Shown: positions 35,643 to 43,256 of the stretch, piece after piece
Layout: every line of letters starts with the position of its first letter
How positions within the stretch are numbered: the first letter of the stretch is position 1
Source of the DNA: CANGYM01 sp044235825
Lineage (GTDB): Bacteria; Pseudomonadota; Alphaproteobacteria; JAJTHO01; CANGYM01
Direction: 5' to 3'
Assembly (NCBI GenBank): GCA_044235825.1
Contig: JBIIHL010000001.1
Location: forward strand, 1-57,677
DNA: 57,677 bases
Translations under genes and position numbers: made by a program
The notes under the pieces: generated by a model
What the model was told of the DNA's origin: nothing
Database searches by the model: none
What the model saw: only the letters and a program-made list of their open reading frames with translations

Positions 35643-37513
35643 ATACTCATTTTGCCATTATCGGTCACGTCGACCACGGAAAATCTACCCTAGTGGGCAG
35701 GTTGATTTATGAAACAGGCAACCTGAAAGACGGGAAGATGGAGGCCATTCAGGCCATGTGCAAACGACGGGGTATGCCGTTTGAATGGGCCTTTGTGATG
35801 GATGGGCTAAAGGCCGAGCGGGATCAAGGCATTACCATTGATACGGCCCATATTCCGCTAAAAATCGGCGATGACACCCACACCATTATTGATGCCCCAG
35901 GCCACCGCGAATTTATTAAAAACATGATCACGGGCGCGGCCAATGCCGATGCCGCCCTGCTGCTCATTGATGCCAGCGAGGGGATTCAGGAACAGTCTAA
36001 GCGCCATGCGGCCTTGGCTCAGCTGCTGAATATCAAGCAGTTGATTGTTGTGATCAACAAAATGGACTTGGTGGACTATAGCGAAGCCGCCTACGAGCGG
36101 CTATGCACCGATTACAGAGCCTATCTGGCCAGCCTTCATTTAGAAGCGCGGGCTATGATTCCTATATCAGCCCGTAATGGCGAGAATTTAAAGGATCCAG
36201 CCCCCTCTATGCCATGGTACGATGGACCCACGGTGGTTCAAGCGATGATCCAGTGTTCAGCGCGTCAATCTCTGGTCAATTTGCCCCTGCGTTTTCCTGT
36301 CCAAGATGTTTATAAATTGGATCACCGCCGGATTATTGCTGGACGCCTTGAAAGCGGCCGTCTGCGCGTAGGGGATACCATCGTCATTAGTCCCACAGGA
36401 AAAACAACACAAATTAAATCGATTGAGGCTTTTCCTGAACCCGAAACCCCCATTTTGGCCGCCAAGGCGGGTCAATCGGTGGCCATCACGTTAAACGAAC
36501 AGCTTTTTATTGAACGTGGTCAGGTCATCGCCCATCCTGAGCATGCCCCCTTTGAAACCAATGTTTTTCGGGCCCGTCTGTTTTGGCTGGGCAATCAATC
36601 GGCCAGAGTCGGGGCCACCTACAAACTAAAGGTGCACACCCATGCTCTGCCTGCCCGTATCGAAGCCATTGAGCGCGTTGTGGATATGGGAAACCTGTCT
36701 GAACAATCCACAACAGAGATTCCCCGTCATGCCATTGCGGATGTTCTGATTCGCACGCATACAAAAATCGCTCTGGATGATTTCCGCGCCCACGATACCA
36801 TGGGACGTTTTGTTTTGGTGGATGGCTATGACATTGCCGGCGGTGGGGTCATTAGTACGGAAGGGTTCCCCAACCAGCGCAGCCATGATCTTCACAACCC
36901 CTATCTAACCCCTGTAGAACACAAGGTGGAACTGCCCCACCGCGAAGCCCAAAACAACCACCGCGCAGGCATTTTGTTTTTTACGGGTCTTTCAGGATCA
37001 GGGAAGACAACCCTCTCTCTGGCTCTGGAAAAAGCCATGTTTCAAAAAGGATACCGCGTTTACGTTTTGGATGGGGACAACATTCGCCGGCACCTGTCAT
37101 CGGATCTTGGCTTTTCCCCCGATGATCGTCAGGAAAACCTTCGCCGTGTGGCAGAGGTGTCTCGATTGTTTGCCGAGGCTGGTGTGTTGGTCATCACAGC
37201 GTTTATTGCCCCTTATTTAACAGATCGGTCCCGTGTTCGGGAGATCGCTGGAACATTGCCGTTTCATGAGGTTTATATCAAAGCGGATCTGGCCACCTGT
37301 GAATCACGGGATCCCAAGGGGCTTTATAAAAAAGCTAGGTCTGGGGAAATTCCTGAATTTACAGGTGTTTCAGCCCCATATGAACCGCCTCAATCCCCCG
37401 ATTTGGTGATTGATACAGAGTCTTTATCCCCCGAGGAAGCCCTTGAAATCCTCGTGCGTTATGTTGAGGACCATTTTGCCCTTGATACCAAAGTTTGGGG
37501 ATATAGCATTTAA
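35639..37513 (+). CDS. cysNC: CysN-CysC fusion: sulfate adenylyltransferase GTPase domain with APS kinase
   Basis: A 624-residue bifunctional protein. The N-terminal GTPase (about 1-215) has GHVDHGKS at 9-16, DAPGH at 85-89 and NKMD at 140-143, followed by EF-Tu-like beta domains to about 420. The C-terminal APS kinase starts near 440 with GLSGSGKT at 450-457, LDGDNIRRHLSSDLGF, DRQENLRRVAEV and the KARSGEIPEFTGVSAPYEPP lid. It would produce PAPS for sulfate assimilation or sulfation, with CysD. CysD is not nearby. The P-loop resembles elongation factors more than the usual SVDDGKS of CysN, and the site of the E. coli phospho-serine is Ala (FIAPY). The role in this organism is uncertain. Confidence 0.88.
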   Translation: MNTHFAIIGHVDHGKSTLVGRLIYETGNLKDGKMEAIQAMCKRRGMPFEWAFVMDGLKAERDQGITIDTAHIPLKIGDDTHTIIDAPGHREFIKNMITGAANADAALLLIDASEGIQEQSKRHAALAQLLNIKQLIVVINKMDLVDYSEAAYERLCTDYRAYLASLHLEARAMIPISARNGENLKDPAPSMPWYDGPTVVQAMIQCSARQSLVNLPLRFPVQDVYKLDHRRIIAGRLESGRLRVGDTIVISPTGKTTQIKSIEAFPEPETPILAAKAGQSVAITLNEQLFIERGQVIAHPEHAPFETNVFRARLFWLGNQSARVGATYKLKVHTHALPARIEAIERVVDMGNLSEQSTTEIPRHAIADVLIRTHTKIALDDFRAHDTMGRFVLVDGYDIAGGGVISTEGFPNQRSHDLHNPYLTPVEHKVELPHREAQNNHRAGILFFTGLSGSGKTTLSLALEKAMFQKGYRVYVLDGDNIRRHLSSDLGFSPDDRQENLRRVAEVSRLFAEAGVLVITAFIAPYLTDRSRVREIAGTLPFHEVYIKADLATCESRDPKGLYKKARSGEIPEFTGVSAPYEPPQSPDLVIDTESLSPEEALEILVRYVEDHFALDTKVWGYSI

Positions 37514-37527
37514 TCCCTTGGGAAAGC

Positions 37528-38085
37528 ATGGTTTGTCTGCGCATTTTTTTATGGTTTTTGATGTTTGGTTTGATCCCCCCTATGGGGGACGCTTTTTCTG
37601 AACCTCCAAAACCCCCTAAAAAACGGGCAACCTTAGAAATTTTTGAAAACGACCCGTTGGTTTTTGGAACGGTCCTTGCCATCAGGGGGCCGGCCAAAAT
37701 TATTGTTTATCCCAATGGGAAGCGGGACGTTATCGGGGATATTGATCTTAAACCCAATGATCTTTATAGCCCTGCTCGCCTCGCCATTACGGGTGATCGC
37801 AACACCCAGGTTGATTTATTTTTGGATCCCAAGGTTTCTCTCTTGCCCACCAACACCCCACAAAGTCCCAAAACCATTGCCGCATCGGTAGGGAACTTTG
37901 TTCTGTTTAGCACAAAAATTTCAAAAGTTAGTGACGTTGCACGGCTGAATTATTTTGGCATGGATACCCTGTTGATCGGGGCTACGCTGTCTTTATCCCC
38001 AGAATCTTCTGCGGGAACGTACCTATTAAAACTTTCTCCCCCTTTGGATTATCATGATCGCGGAAACAACACCATCGCACCCTAA
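37528..38085 (+). CDS. Exported protein resembling DUF4402
   Basis: A 185-residue protein with an N-terminal signal peptide (MVCLRIFLWFLMFGLIPPMGDA). The mature part has the pattern seen in DUF4402 proteins: a FG-start, GTVLAIRGPAKIIVYPNGKRDVIGDI, and PARLAITGDRNTQVDLFLDP, with beta-rich strands. It might be a surface or periplasmic adhesin-like domain. The similarity is by pattern only. It starts 14 bases after cysNC and is followed by a second exported protein, so the three may share a transcript. Confidence 0.55.
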   Translation: MVCLRIFLWFLMFGLIPPMGDAFSEPPKPPKKRATLEIFENDPLVFGTVLAIRGPAKIIVYPNGKRDVIGDIDLKPNDLYSPARLAITGDRNTQVDLFLDPKVSLLPTNTPQSPKTIAASVGNFVLFSTKISKVSDVARLNYFGMDTLLIGATLSLSPESSAGTYLLKLSPPLDYHDRGNNTIAP

Positions 38086-38157
38086 AGGTTTTGGTGAGAT
38101 TTTTGAGTTATATTCAAAGAATGGTTTTTCAAACTTTATTTTTTCGGAATACTTTTT

Positions 38158-39018
38158 ATGGTTCGTTTTCTTGTTTTTATGTCTATTTTTTTGTTGGGAT
38201 TTGTTCTAACCGCGTGGGCGTCCATTGGATTGCCGCATCAGGAACTTTCTGTTTCTGAAAAAACACAGACAACACAAAAGAAAAATACGACGCCCACAAT
38301 CAAAAAACCCCAACGTATCGATCGGGCAGGGATCTATACCATGGACGCCCTGATGGATTTGAACATTGCGCCGCCCCGTGGGCAAAAGGTTTTTAATAGC
38401 AATGAAATATCCTTTGATACCCCATCCGCCTATGTGGGAAAAATTGAGGCCTTGCAAAGATTTTTAGAAAAATCACGTGTGGCCTTTGAGCAAACCATCA
38501 TCCTATCTGACGATTCACAGGACGAATCCCCCTTCAACCAATGGCAGGTTTTTTTGAAAAAAGCGGCCTATCTGTCTCAGAAAGCCCAGATCGAAGCCGT
38601 TCAAGCCTTTGTCAATCGCACGCCCTATCATCACGACAGTGACTCTACCAGATCGGGGGATACATGGAAAGATCCCGAAGATTTTTTGACGTTTGGGGGT
38701 GACAGTGAAGATTTTGCCCTTGTAAAATATATCAGCCTCAGGCTTTTGGGCATTTCTCCCGAACGGTTGCGGATTGCCATTGTGTTTGATCAGGAAAAAA
38801 GCATTTATAGGGCGGTTACCCTCGTTTATGCCAACACGGACGTTTTGGTGCTGAATGAAACCAAAAATGACATTAGCGTTTCTCGGGATATGCCCCATCT
38901 TGTTCCCGTCTATTCTTTTAATGAAAACCATATTTGGTACCACTGGAAAAAAGACGGCCGGCCCCCTGCGCAGTTTCTGCAAACGGATATGCAAAAACAG
39001 TATCCCGTTTTCCCTTAA
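38158..39018 (+). CDS. BTLCP/DUF920 family protein lacking catalytic residues
   Basis: A 286-residue protein with an N-terminal hydrophobic segment (about 3-23) and a transglutaminase-like cysteine peptidase fold of the BTLCP family (Peptidase C93). The family has Cys in GDCEDYA, His in a DHAVL-like stretch, and Asp in VLDN. Here these positions read GDSEDFA (Ser183, codon AGT at 38704), IYRAV (Arg218) and VLNE, so the cysteine, the histidine and the aspartate are all replaced. It is probably an inactive homologue with a binding or scaffolding role. Its neighbours are a DUF4402-like protein and cysNC. Confidence 0.78.
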   Translation: MVRFLVFMSIFLLGFVLTAWASIGLPHQELSVSEKTQTTQKKNTTPTIKKPQRIDRAGIYTMDALMDLNIAPPRGQKVFNSNEISFDTPSAYVGKIEALQRFLEKSRVAFEQTIILSDDSQDESPFNQWQVFLKKAAYLSQKAQIEAVQAFVNRTPYHHDSDSTRSGDTWKDPEDFLTFGGDSEDFALVKYISLRLLGISPERLRIAIVFDQEKSIYRAVTLVYANTDVLVLNETKNDISVSRDMPHLVPVYSFNENHIWYHWKKDGRPPAQFLQTDMQKQYPVFP

Positions 39019-39021
39019 GGT

Positions 39022-39453
39022 TTATCCCATTTTATCCACACGGATTGCATGACGCCCCCCCTCAAAAGAGGTTTTAAGAAAGGTTAGCGTCGCATCCATA
39101 GCCACAGCCATGCCCACAAAACCAGAACCCAAAACCAGAACATTCGCATCATTATGCAAACGGGCCAGTCTGGCCGACAAGTGATCGTGACACAAGGCTG
39201 CCCGCAAATGGCGGTAACGATTGGCGGCAATGGAAATACCAATGCCACTGCCACAAATCAGGATGCCTCTGTCTTTGGGTTTATTCACCAAAGCCTCTGC
39301 CATAGCCGCGGCAATATCGGGATAATCCACGGCCGTTTCGGTGTGGGTGCCCAAATCGGCAACGCTATAGCCTTGCTGTGTTAATTCTTCTCTTAAGTAC
39401 GCTTTTAAGGTCAGGCCCCGATGATCCGAGGCAATTAAAACATGGGATGTCAT
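39022..39453 (-). CDS. rpiB: Ribose-5-phosphate isomerase B
   Basis: A 143-residue RpiB/LacAB-family isomerase of the pentose phosphate pathway. VLIASDHRGLTLKAYLREEL is the N-terminal signature, ICGSGIGISIAANRYRHLRAALCHD the catalytic part with Cys and the GxGxG-type loop, and NDANVLVLGSGFVG the C-terminal part. I start at the ATG at 39453, ten bases after purS; an extension upstream overlaps purS. It converges with the BTLCP gene, 3 bases apart. Confidence 0.95.
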   Translation of the reverse strand: MTSHVLIASDHRGLTLKAYLREELTQQGYSVADLGTHTETAVDYPDIAAAMAEALVNKPKDRGILICGSGIGISIAANRYRHLRAALCHDHLSARLARLHNDANVLVLGSGFVGMAVAMDATLTFLKTSFEGGRHAIRVDKMG

Positions 39454-39463
39454 GGCACCAGTC

Positions 39464-39709
39464 CTACTTTTCCTTAACCGCAACGTCAAACCGTTGCATT
39501 ACAGGGTTGGCGAGCACATCACGGCCCAAACGCTCCCCAATGGCCAAGGCTTCGTCAGCATCATGGGTCAGAATATCAAAAACAAACTGACGTTTTTGGG
39601 TCAGATTTTGAACTTGGGTTTCCCCCAAATTATGAACGGCTTGCAACACCGCCTGACTTTCTGGATCTAAAATCCCAGATTTTAAAAAAACGGTTACAGT
39701 AACCTGCAC
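39464..39709 (-). CDS. purS: Phosphoribosylformylglycinamidine synthase subunit PurS
   Basis: An 81-residue PurS, the small subunit of FGAM synthase (PurS-PurQ-PurL complex). VTVFLKSGILDPESQAVLQAVHNLG is typical. It follows purC on the same strand, as in other alphaproteobacteria, but purQ and purL are not adjacent; rpiB follows instead. Confidence 0.95.
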   Translation of the reverse strand: MQVTVTVFLKSGILDPESQAVLQAVHNLGETQVQNLTQKRQFVFDILTHDADEALAIGERLGRDVLANPVMQRFDVAVKEK

Positions 39710-39745
39710 GGTAGGGCTCCTTTAAAAAAACAAGATAAAAAACGA

Positions 39746-40537
39746 TTACGGTGTTTCAGGGTCCTCATCAGGGCTGATCACAGGATCCATGCGCCCCAAA
39801 ACCACACCATCGGGCAAAACGCCCAGACGGCGAGCCACTTCTTGATACGACTCCTTGACTTGACCCATATCGCGGCGAAAGCGGTCTTTGTCTAAAACCT
39901 CATTGGTGATGGCATCCCATAGGCGACAACTGTCAGGGCTGATTTCATCGGCCAAAATAATTTGAACATCATCGTCATCGGGCCCATGCAGGCGACCAAA
40001 TTCTATTTTAAAATCCACCAGTTTCAGGGACACACCCGCCATCAAGCCCGAGAGAAAATCGTTGATCCGAAGGGCCATGGTGATCATGGCGTTCAGCTCA
40101 AACGTGTTGGCCCATTCAAAAATTAGGATATGCTCATCACTGACCAGCGGGTCATCCAAATCATCGTTTTTATAATAATACTCTATCAGGGGGCGGGGCA
40201 GGGGCTTGCCTTCCTCCAGACCCAACCGCTTGCATAAACTGCCGGCTGCGATGTTGCGCACCACAACCTCCAGCGGGATCATTTGGGTTTCATGAATCAG
40301 CTGCTCGCGCATATTCATGCGCTTAATAAAGTGGGTGGGGATACCGATATCCCCGAGTTTCTGCATAATATGGCTGGAAATGAAGTTGTTGATGACCCCT
40401 TTACCCTCAATCACATCAAATTTTTTGCGGTTAAAGGCGGTGGTGTCATCCTTAAAATACTGCACCAACGTACCAGGGGCCTGGCCACGGTAGAGGATTT
40501 TGGCCTTGCCTTCATAAACTTTTTGCCTGCGTGTCAT
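39746..40537 (-). CDS. purC: Phosphoribosylaminoimidazole-succinocarboxamide synthase
   Basis: A 263-residue SAICAR synthase of de novo purine synthesis. Signatures: RQKVYEGKAKILYRGQAPGTLVQYFKDDTTAFN, IPLEVVVRNIAAGS, KLVDFKIEFGR and ILADEISPDSCRLWD. Starts at MTRRQKVYEGK (40537), an ATG preceded by GGCGG; five more codons upstream in frame are not conserved. Confidence 0.97.
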   Translation of the reverse strand: MTRRQKVYEGKAKILYRGQAPGTLVQYFKDDTTAFNRKKFDVIEGKGVINNFISSHIMQKLGDIGIPTHFIKRMNMREQLIHETQMIPLEVVVRNIAAGSLCKRLGLEEGKPLPRPLIEYYYKNDDLDDPLVSDEHILIFEWANTFELNAMITMALRINDFLSGLMAGVSLKLVDFKIEFGRLHGPDDDDVQIILADEISPDSCRLWDAITNEVLDKDRFRRDMGQVKESYQEVARRLGVLPDGVVLGRMDPVISPDEDPETP

Positions 40538-40641
40538 GGGATATACCGCCAAAAAAGTTCCTTTTTAAGAAACATTGAAAACCTAGCTTTTCTTATACGC
40601 TTTTTTTAGGGGTCTGGCTAACGTTTTATCAAAATCATAAT

Positions 40642-41634
40642 CTATCGTCTCAACTGCACCAAAATCGGGGGCGTTAGGGCGGCGTTGGGGGTATCATTCA
40701 TCATCACCTGATGGATGCGATTGATGGCGGCTTGGTTTAATTTGACGCCCACACCCCAAGCATCGCCGTTTTGCCATTCGCGCTGGCTGGAAATCACGCC
40801 CACCATGGCAAAGGTATCATATAGGGGGTCATAGGCAAAAATCGGGCCGCCAGAGGTCCCCTCAAACGACAGGGCCCCATGTTCAAACTGATTGCCTTTG
40901 CCTGGGGACTCGGCATTGCGATAGGTTAAGGTTGTGCTGCGATACAGCTTGCCGTCTTCGCCCAAGGGGGGTTTGACCGGATAACCCGAAACGGTCAGGG
41001 CCATGGCAGAGCGCACATCGCTGGGATGAAAATGGGCATCTGTCACCAAAGCCACAGGCACGCTGCCCCATTTTTTCCAAAAGGCATCTCCGTAGGGGGC
41101 CGATTCTAAATGCACGAGCGCCACATCTTCGTTATTATCCAGTGCTGGCCCCGAAGAGCGCATATATTCCACAGAGGCAATTGTAACGGGGGGATAGGGG
41201 ATTTGTGATCCGTTGCGGGCGGCAAAAAATTTGCCGTCTTGGTAATAGCCCTGAGCTGCATCATAAAAACAATGGGCGGCCGTTAACACCACTTTGGGGG
41301 CGATCATGGTGCCGGTGCATCCATTGTATTGCGCCACACCAAAGCGAATTTGCAGCTGCCCCACGTACATCCATGGATACGTCAGGGTGTCTGCAACGGG
41401 GTCCATGGCAGGGGCTTTGGGGGTTGAATTTTCCTGCAAGACAGGGCCCATATCGCCGTAGCGGGCCTGATCCCGATAGCCGTCCTCGGCCCGTTGATAG
41501 GTGCTGAGCAAGGCATAGCGCAGGGCATCGTCCAGTCGAATGGACAGGGGTTTTCCCTCCTCGGCCAACGCAAAAGACGCTTGCGTCACAACACAAAGCA
41601 CCGTAAAAAAAAGATTCTTAAAAAAAGGGCGCAT
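40642..41634 (-). CDS. Secreted trypsin-like serine protease (V8-like)
   Basis: A 330-residue chymotrypsin-fold protease with an N-terminal signal peptide (about 1-24). The triad is intact: His121 in LTAAHC, Asp170 in NNEDVALVHL and Ser261 in GTSGGPI, with a Cys106-Cys122 disulfide likely. The family resembles secreted glutamyl-endopeptidase/V8-like enzymes. About 60 residues precede the catalytic domain and may be a pro-region. Substrate unknown. Isolated gene, divergent from gpmA. Confidence 0.85.
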   Translation of the reverse strand: MRPFFKNLFFTVLCVVTQASFALAEEGKPLSIRLDDALRYALLSTYQRAEDGYRDQARYGDMGPVLQENSTPKAPAMDPVADTLTYPWMYVGQLQIRFGVAQYNGCTGTMIAPKVVLTAAHCFYDAAQGYYQDGKFFAARNGSQIPYPPVTIASVEYMRSSGPALDNNEDVALVHLESAPYGDAFWKKWGSVPVALVTDAHFHPSDVRSAMALTVSGYPVKPPLGEDGKLYRSTTLTYRNAESPGKGNQFEHGALSFEGTSGGPIFAYDPLYDTFAMVGVISSQREWQNGDAWGVGVKLNQAAINRIHQVMMNDTPNAALTPPILVQLRR

Positions 41635-41700
41635 AACAACAGTGGTCTTTGTTTACCCCTAAGAGTAGGTCATGTTTATTTAAAAAGCAAGGATTTTTCC

Positions 41701-42381
41701 ATGCCCCTTATCCTCCTTCGTCATGGTCAAAGTGTTTGGAATCTGGAAAACCGCTTTACGGGTTGGGTGGATGTGGACCTGACGGATCAGGGAAAAGCTG
41801 AGGCCCAAAAGGCAGGACAAGCCCTGAAATCTGTGGGGGTGATGCCGGATGTGGTGTTTGTCTCGCCCCTGAAACGGGCTAGGGAAACCTGCCAGCGGGC
41901 GCTCTCAGAGCTGGGCTGTTCGGTCACCCCCCAAGAGTCGCCAGAAATGATTGAGCGGTTTTACGGTGCCCTGACCGGATTGAACAAAGAAGAAACGGCA
42001 GAGGCCCACGGCGCGGATCAGGTGCATACATGGCGCCGCAGTTACGATCAGGCCCCACCGGATTTGCAGGAAAGCCATGATTATCATCCTGCCAACAACC
42101 CGTTGTTTGAAAACTTTCCTTTCCGTTTGCCGGCCACGGAAAGCCTAAAGGACGTTGTGGATCGGGTGGATCCTTTTTATCGCAATATTCTCTCTCCCTT
42201 GCTGGCGCAGAACAAAACGGTGTTGATTGTGGCCCATGGCAACAGCATTCGGGCCCTGATCAAACTGATGGCGGGTCTGTCTGATCAAAAAATTGAGTCC
42301 GTGGAAATCCCCACCGGCCGTCCCGTGATGTTGACCCCAGAGGGCCAACATTGGAATTACAAAATTTTGCCATCATCATGA
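41701..42381 (+). CDS. gpmA: 2,3-bisphosphoglycerate-dependent phosphoglycerate mutase
   Basis: A 226-residue mutase interconverting 3- and 2-phosphoglycerate. The catalytic His is in LILLRHGQSVWN at the start; ENRFTGWVDVDLTDQG, ERFYGALTGLNK and VAHGNSIRALIKL are diagnostic. I choose the ATG at 41701 with AAGGAT upstream; earlier in-frame codons are not family-like. Its stop overlaps glyQ (ATGA). Confidence 0.97.
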   Translation: MPLILLRHGQSVWNLENRFTGWVDVDLTDQGKAEAQKAGQALKSVGVMPDVVFVSPLKRARETCQRALSELGCSVTPQESPEMIERFYGALTGLNKEETAEAHGADQVHTWRRSYDQAPPDLQESHDYHPANNPLFENFPFRLPATESLKDVVDRVDPFYRNILSPLLAQNKTVLIVAHGNSIRALIKLMAGLSDQKIESVEIPTGRPVMLTPEGQHWNYKILPSS

Positions 42382-43256
42382 CCCTTGCCTTTCAAGACAT
42401 CATCCTGACATTACAGCAATTCTGGTCGCGCCAAGGGTGTGTTTTGCTGCAGCCCTATGACAAAGAAATGGGTGCGGGGACGTTTCATCCGGCAACGGCG
42501 TTAAAATGTTTGGGGCCGGATCCATGGTGCGCCGCGTATCCCCAGCCCTGTCGCCGCCCCACCGATGGCCGCTATGGCAACAATCCCAACCGGTTGCAGC
42601 ATTATTACCAGTTTCAGGTGATTTTAAAACCCAGCCCCGATGATGTTCAGGCGTTGTATCTGTCCAGTCTGGATGCCATCGGGTTATCCCGGAACGATCA
42701 TGACATTCGCTTTGTTGAGGATGATTGGGAAAGCCCCACCCTGGGCGCGGCAGGTTTGGGATGGGAAGTTTGGTGTGACGGTATGGAAATCACCCAGTTT
42801 ACCTATTTTCAGCAGATGGGGGGCATTCCCTGTGACCCTGTTTCTGTGGAATTGACCTATGGGCTAGAGCGGCTGGCCATGTACATTCAGGGCCGCGAAA
42901 ACGTTTATGATTTGGCATTTAATGATGCATCATCCCGTTATCCCATGACCTACGGTGATGTATTTTTGGCCAACGAACGGCAGCAGTCGGCGTATAATTT
43001 TGAGGCTGCGGATACCTTGGCCTTAAAAAACGCCTTTGAAACGGCAGAAAGGGAATGCCCCCGTCTGCTCGCGCTGGGATTGATCTTGCCGGCCTATGAA
43101 CAGGCCATTGGGGCCAGTCATCTGTTTAACCTGATGGATGCGCGGGGCATGATTGGGGTGAATGAACGGGCACGGACCATCGGCCGCATTCGGGCTTTGG
43201 CCAAGGCCTGCTGTGAAGCGTATACACAACCCCAGACAGAAGGGGAAAACGCCTGA
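42378..43256 (+). CDS. glyQ: Glycine--tRNA ligase alpha subunit
   Basis: A 292-residue class II catalytic subunit of the tetrameric bacterial glycyl-tRNA synthetase. FQDIILTLQQFWSRQGCVLLQPYDKEMGAGTFHPAT and EVWCDGMEITQFTYFQQMGG are unmistakable. Start at the ATG overlapping gpmA; an in-frame ORF start 27 bases earlier is not conserved. Its stop overlaps the glyS ATG. Confidence 0.98.
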   Translation: MTLAFQDIILTLQQFWSRQGCVLLQPYDKEMGAGTFHPATALKCLGPDPWCAAYPQPCRRPTDGRYGNNPNRLQHYYQFQVILKPSPDDVQALYLSSLDAIGLSRNDHDIRFVEDDWESPTLGAAGLGWEVWCDGMEITQFTYFQQMGGIPCDPVSVELTYGLERLAMYIQGRENVYDLAFNDASSRYPMTYGDVFLANERQQSAYNFEAADTLALKNAFETAERECPRLLALGLILPAYEQAIGASHLFNLMDARGMIGVNERARTIGRIRALAKACCEAYTQPQTEGENA

